NCBI GenBank assembly: GCA_963815495.1
Contig: CAWFGW010000029.1
Coordinates: forward strand, 186,001 to 250,000
DNA: 64,000 bases
Direction: 5' to 3'
Source of the DNA: CAWFGW01 sp963815495
GTDB taxonomy: Bacteria; Bacteroidota; Bacteroidia; Cytophagales; JAAEPT01
Of the stretch, positions 63,586 through 64,000 are shown in pieces. The notes below the pieces were generated by a model. That model was not told the DNA's origin. It saw only the letters and a list, made by a program, of their open reading frames with translations, and searched no databases. A program made the translations under genes and the position numbers. Within the stretch, counting starts at the first letter, position 1. Each line of letters begins with the position of its first letter.

Positions 63586-64000
63586 AAAAAAACTTATCGA
63601 CTATACCAAAATGACTCGTATCTATGGTGACTACTGTCAACCCAAGTTTTTCGCACACTTTTTTGACTTGTTTATTTTTCACTAATAAATCCCGTTTAGC
63701 TAAAAATATTAAAGGTTTATGTTGTAAGCTTTTCATTACCGTCTGAAATGGTAATGTCATCAAAGCATACATGTTCCAAACTCTATACAACTTAAAGCGC
63801 CTCGACTTTTGATTGAGTACCCGCAAAAAAAATTCTGTGGTATAACTATCTATTAACCGTAGTTTATTTGCTGTTTTAATCAATCCGCGATAGATACCAG
63901 GATAAAAAACAAAACTGTGAAAGAGCCTTTTAAAGAACCAGTTGGTAGTAGCTAATTTATAGACCTTACTCGGCACTATCCCATCGGGTGCTAAAAGTGT
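63551..64000 (-). CDS. Alpha/beta-hydrolase-like protein, C-terminal part (5' end off window)
   Basis: The C-terminal portion of a protein is open to the right edge, reading ..LLAPDGIVPSKVYKLATTNW at its start. The rest shows a helical cap (FFLRVLNQKSRRFKLY) and the late-domain pattern of alpha/beta hydrolases: PLIFLAKRDLLVKNKQVKKV (acid region) and LTVVTIDTSHFGIVDKF (possible catalytic His). The nucleophile elbow lies beyond the window, so the family call rests on this partial pattern. It overlaps the Hpt gene convergently. Confidence 0.5.
   Translation of the reverse strand, partial: TLLAPDGIVPSKVYKLATTNWFFKRLFHSFVFYPGIYRGLIKTANKLRLIDSYTTEFFLRVLNQKSRRFKLYRVWNMYALMTLPFQTVMKSLQHKPLIFLAKRDLLVKNKQVKKVCEKLGLTVVTIDTSHFGIVDKFFSNHKNYPWSQV

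Overview
The window is a low-GC chromosomal segment from a Bacteroidota bacterium, most likely a Flavobacteriales-type gliding or surface-active lineage. The evidence is type IX secretion (T9SS) cargo with C-terminal sorting domains, PorP/SprF barrels, a PorE-like protein, alternative complex III genes, an abundance of MORN-repeat and PD40 proteins, and promoters of the Bacteroidota form (TTG then TAnnTTTG). No rRNA, tRNA, CRISPR array, integrase or transposase was seen.

Layout. 0-4.3 kb: the start of an alternative complex III operon (actA, actB) running off the left edge. 4.5-11.5 kb: a secreted T9SS protein, a frameshifted M14-type deacylase, a bestrophin-like channel, topoisomerase III, a methyltransferase and an MFS-like carrier. 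11.6-17.6 kb: a PorE-like OmpA/LysM protein, two tandem MORN-repeat proteins and a tiny Lys/Cys-rich exported peptide. 17.6-20.8 kb: an RND/MMPL exporter and an outer-membrane barrel. 20.8-35.6 kb: a T9SS surface locus made of a 3563-residue type-B cargo protein flanked by two PorP/SprF genes, plus a divergent TPR-PD40 protein. 35.6-41.3 kb: a SUI1/YciH factor, then a compact five-gene operon (GT-C transferase, UbiA phosphoribosyltransferase, DprE1-like oxidase, DprE2-like reductase, HAD phosphatase) that matches the mycobacterial polyprenyl-phosphate-arabinose pathway step by step. 41.3-48.8 kb: a double cNMP-domain/acyltransferase fusion, an SGNH hydrolase, an AlkB-like dioxygenase, ComB, GcvT, RNase HII, a small lipoprotein and a porin. 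49.0-56.4 kb: a 7TMR-DISM/SpoIIE phosphatase, a broken S41 protease, a broken CvfB-like S1 protein, a fatty-acid desaturase, a small broken exported protein and a metallophosphoesterase. 56.4-63.1 kb: a complete TetR-TolC-adaptor-RND efflux operon with a candidate operator. The right edge holds an Hpt phosphotransfer protein and the C-terminus of a probable alpha/beta hydrolase.

The strongest system-level signal is the arabinose-donor-like operon at 36.1-41.3 kb. It is one of the best-known mycobacterial cell-wall pathways in an unexpected phylum, and its DprE1-like protein has Ala at the position corresponding to the benzothiazinone-targeted Cys387. Eight apparent one-base indels disrupt five genes. 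Six of the eight lie within 3.4 kb (51.6-55.0 kb), while a 10.7-kb reading frame elsewhere is intact, so local sequence error should be excluded before calling these pseudogenes.
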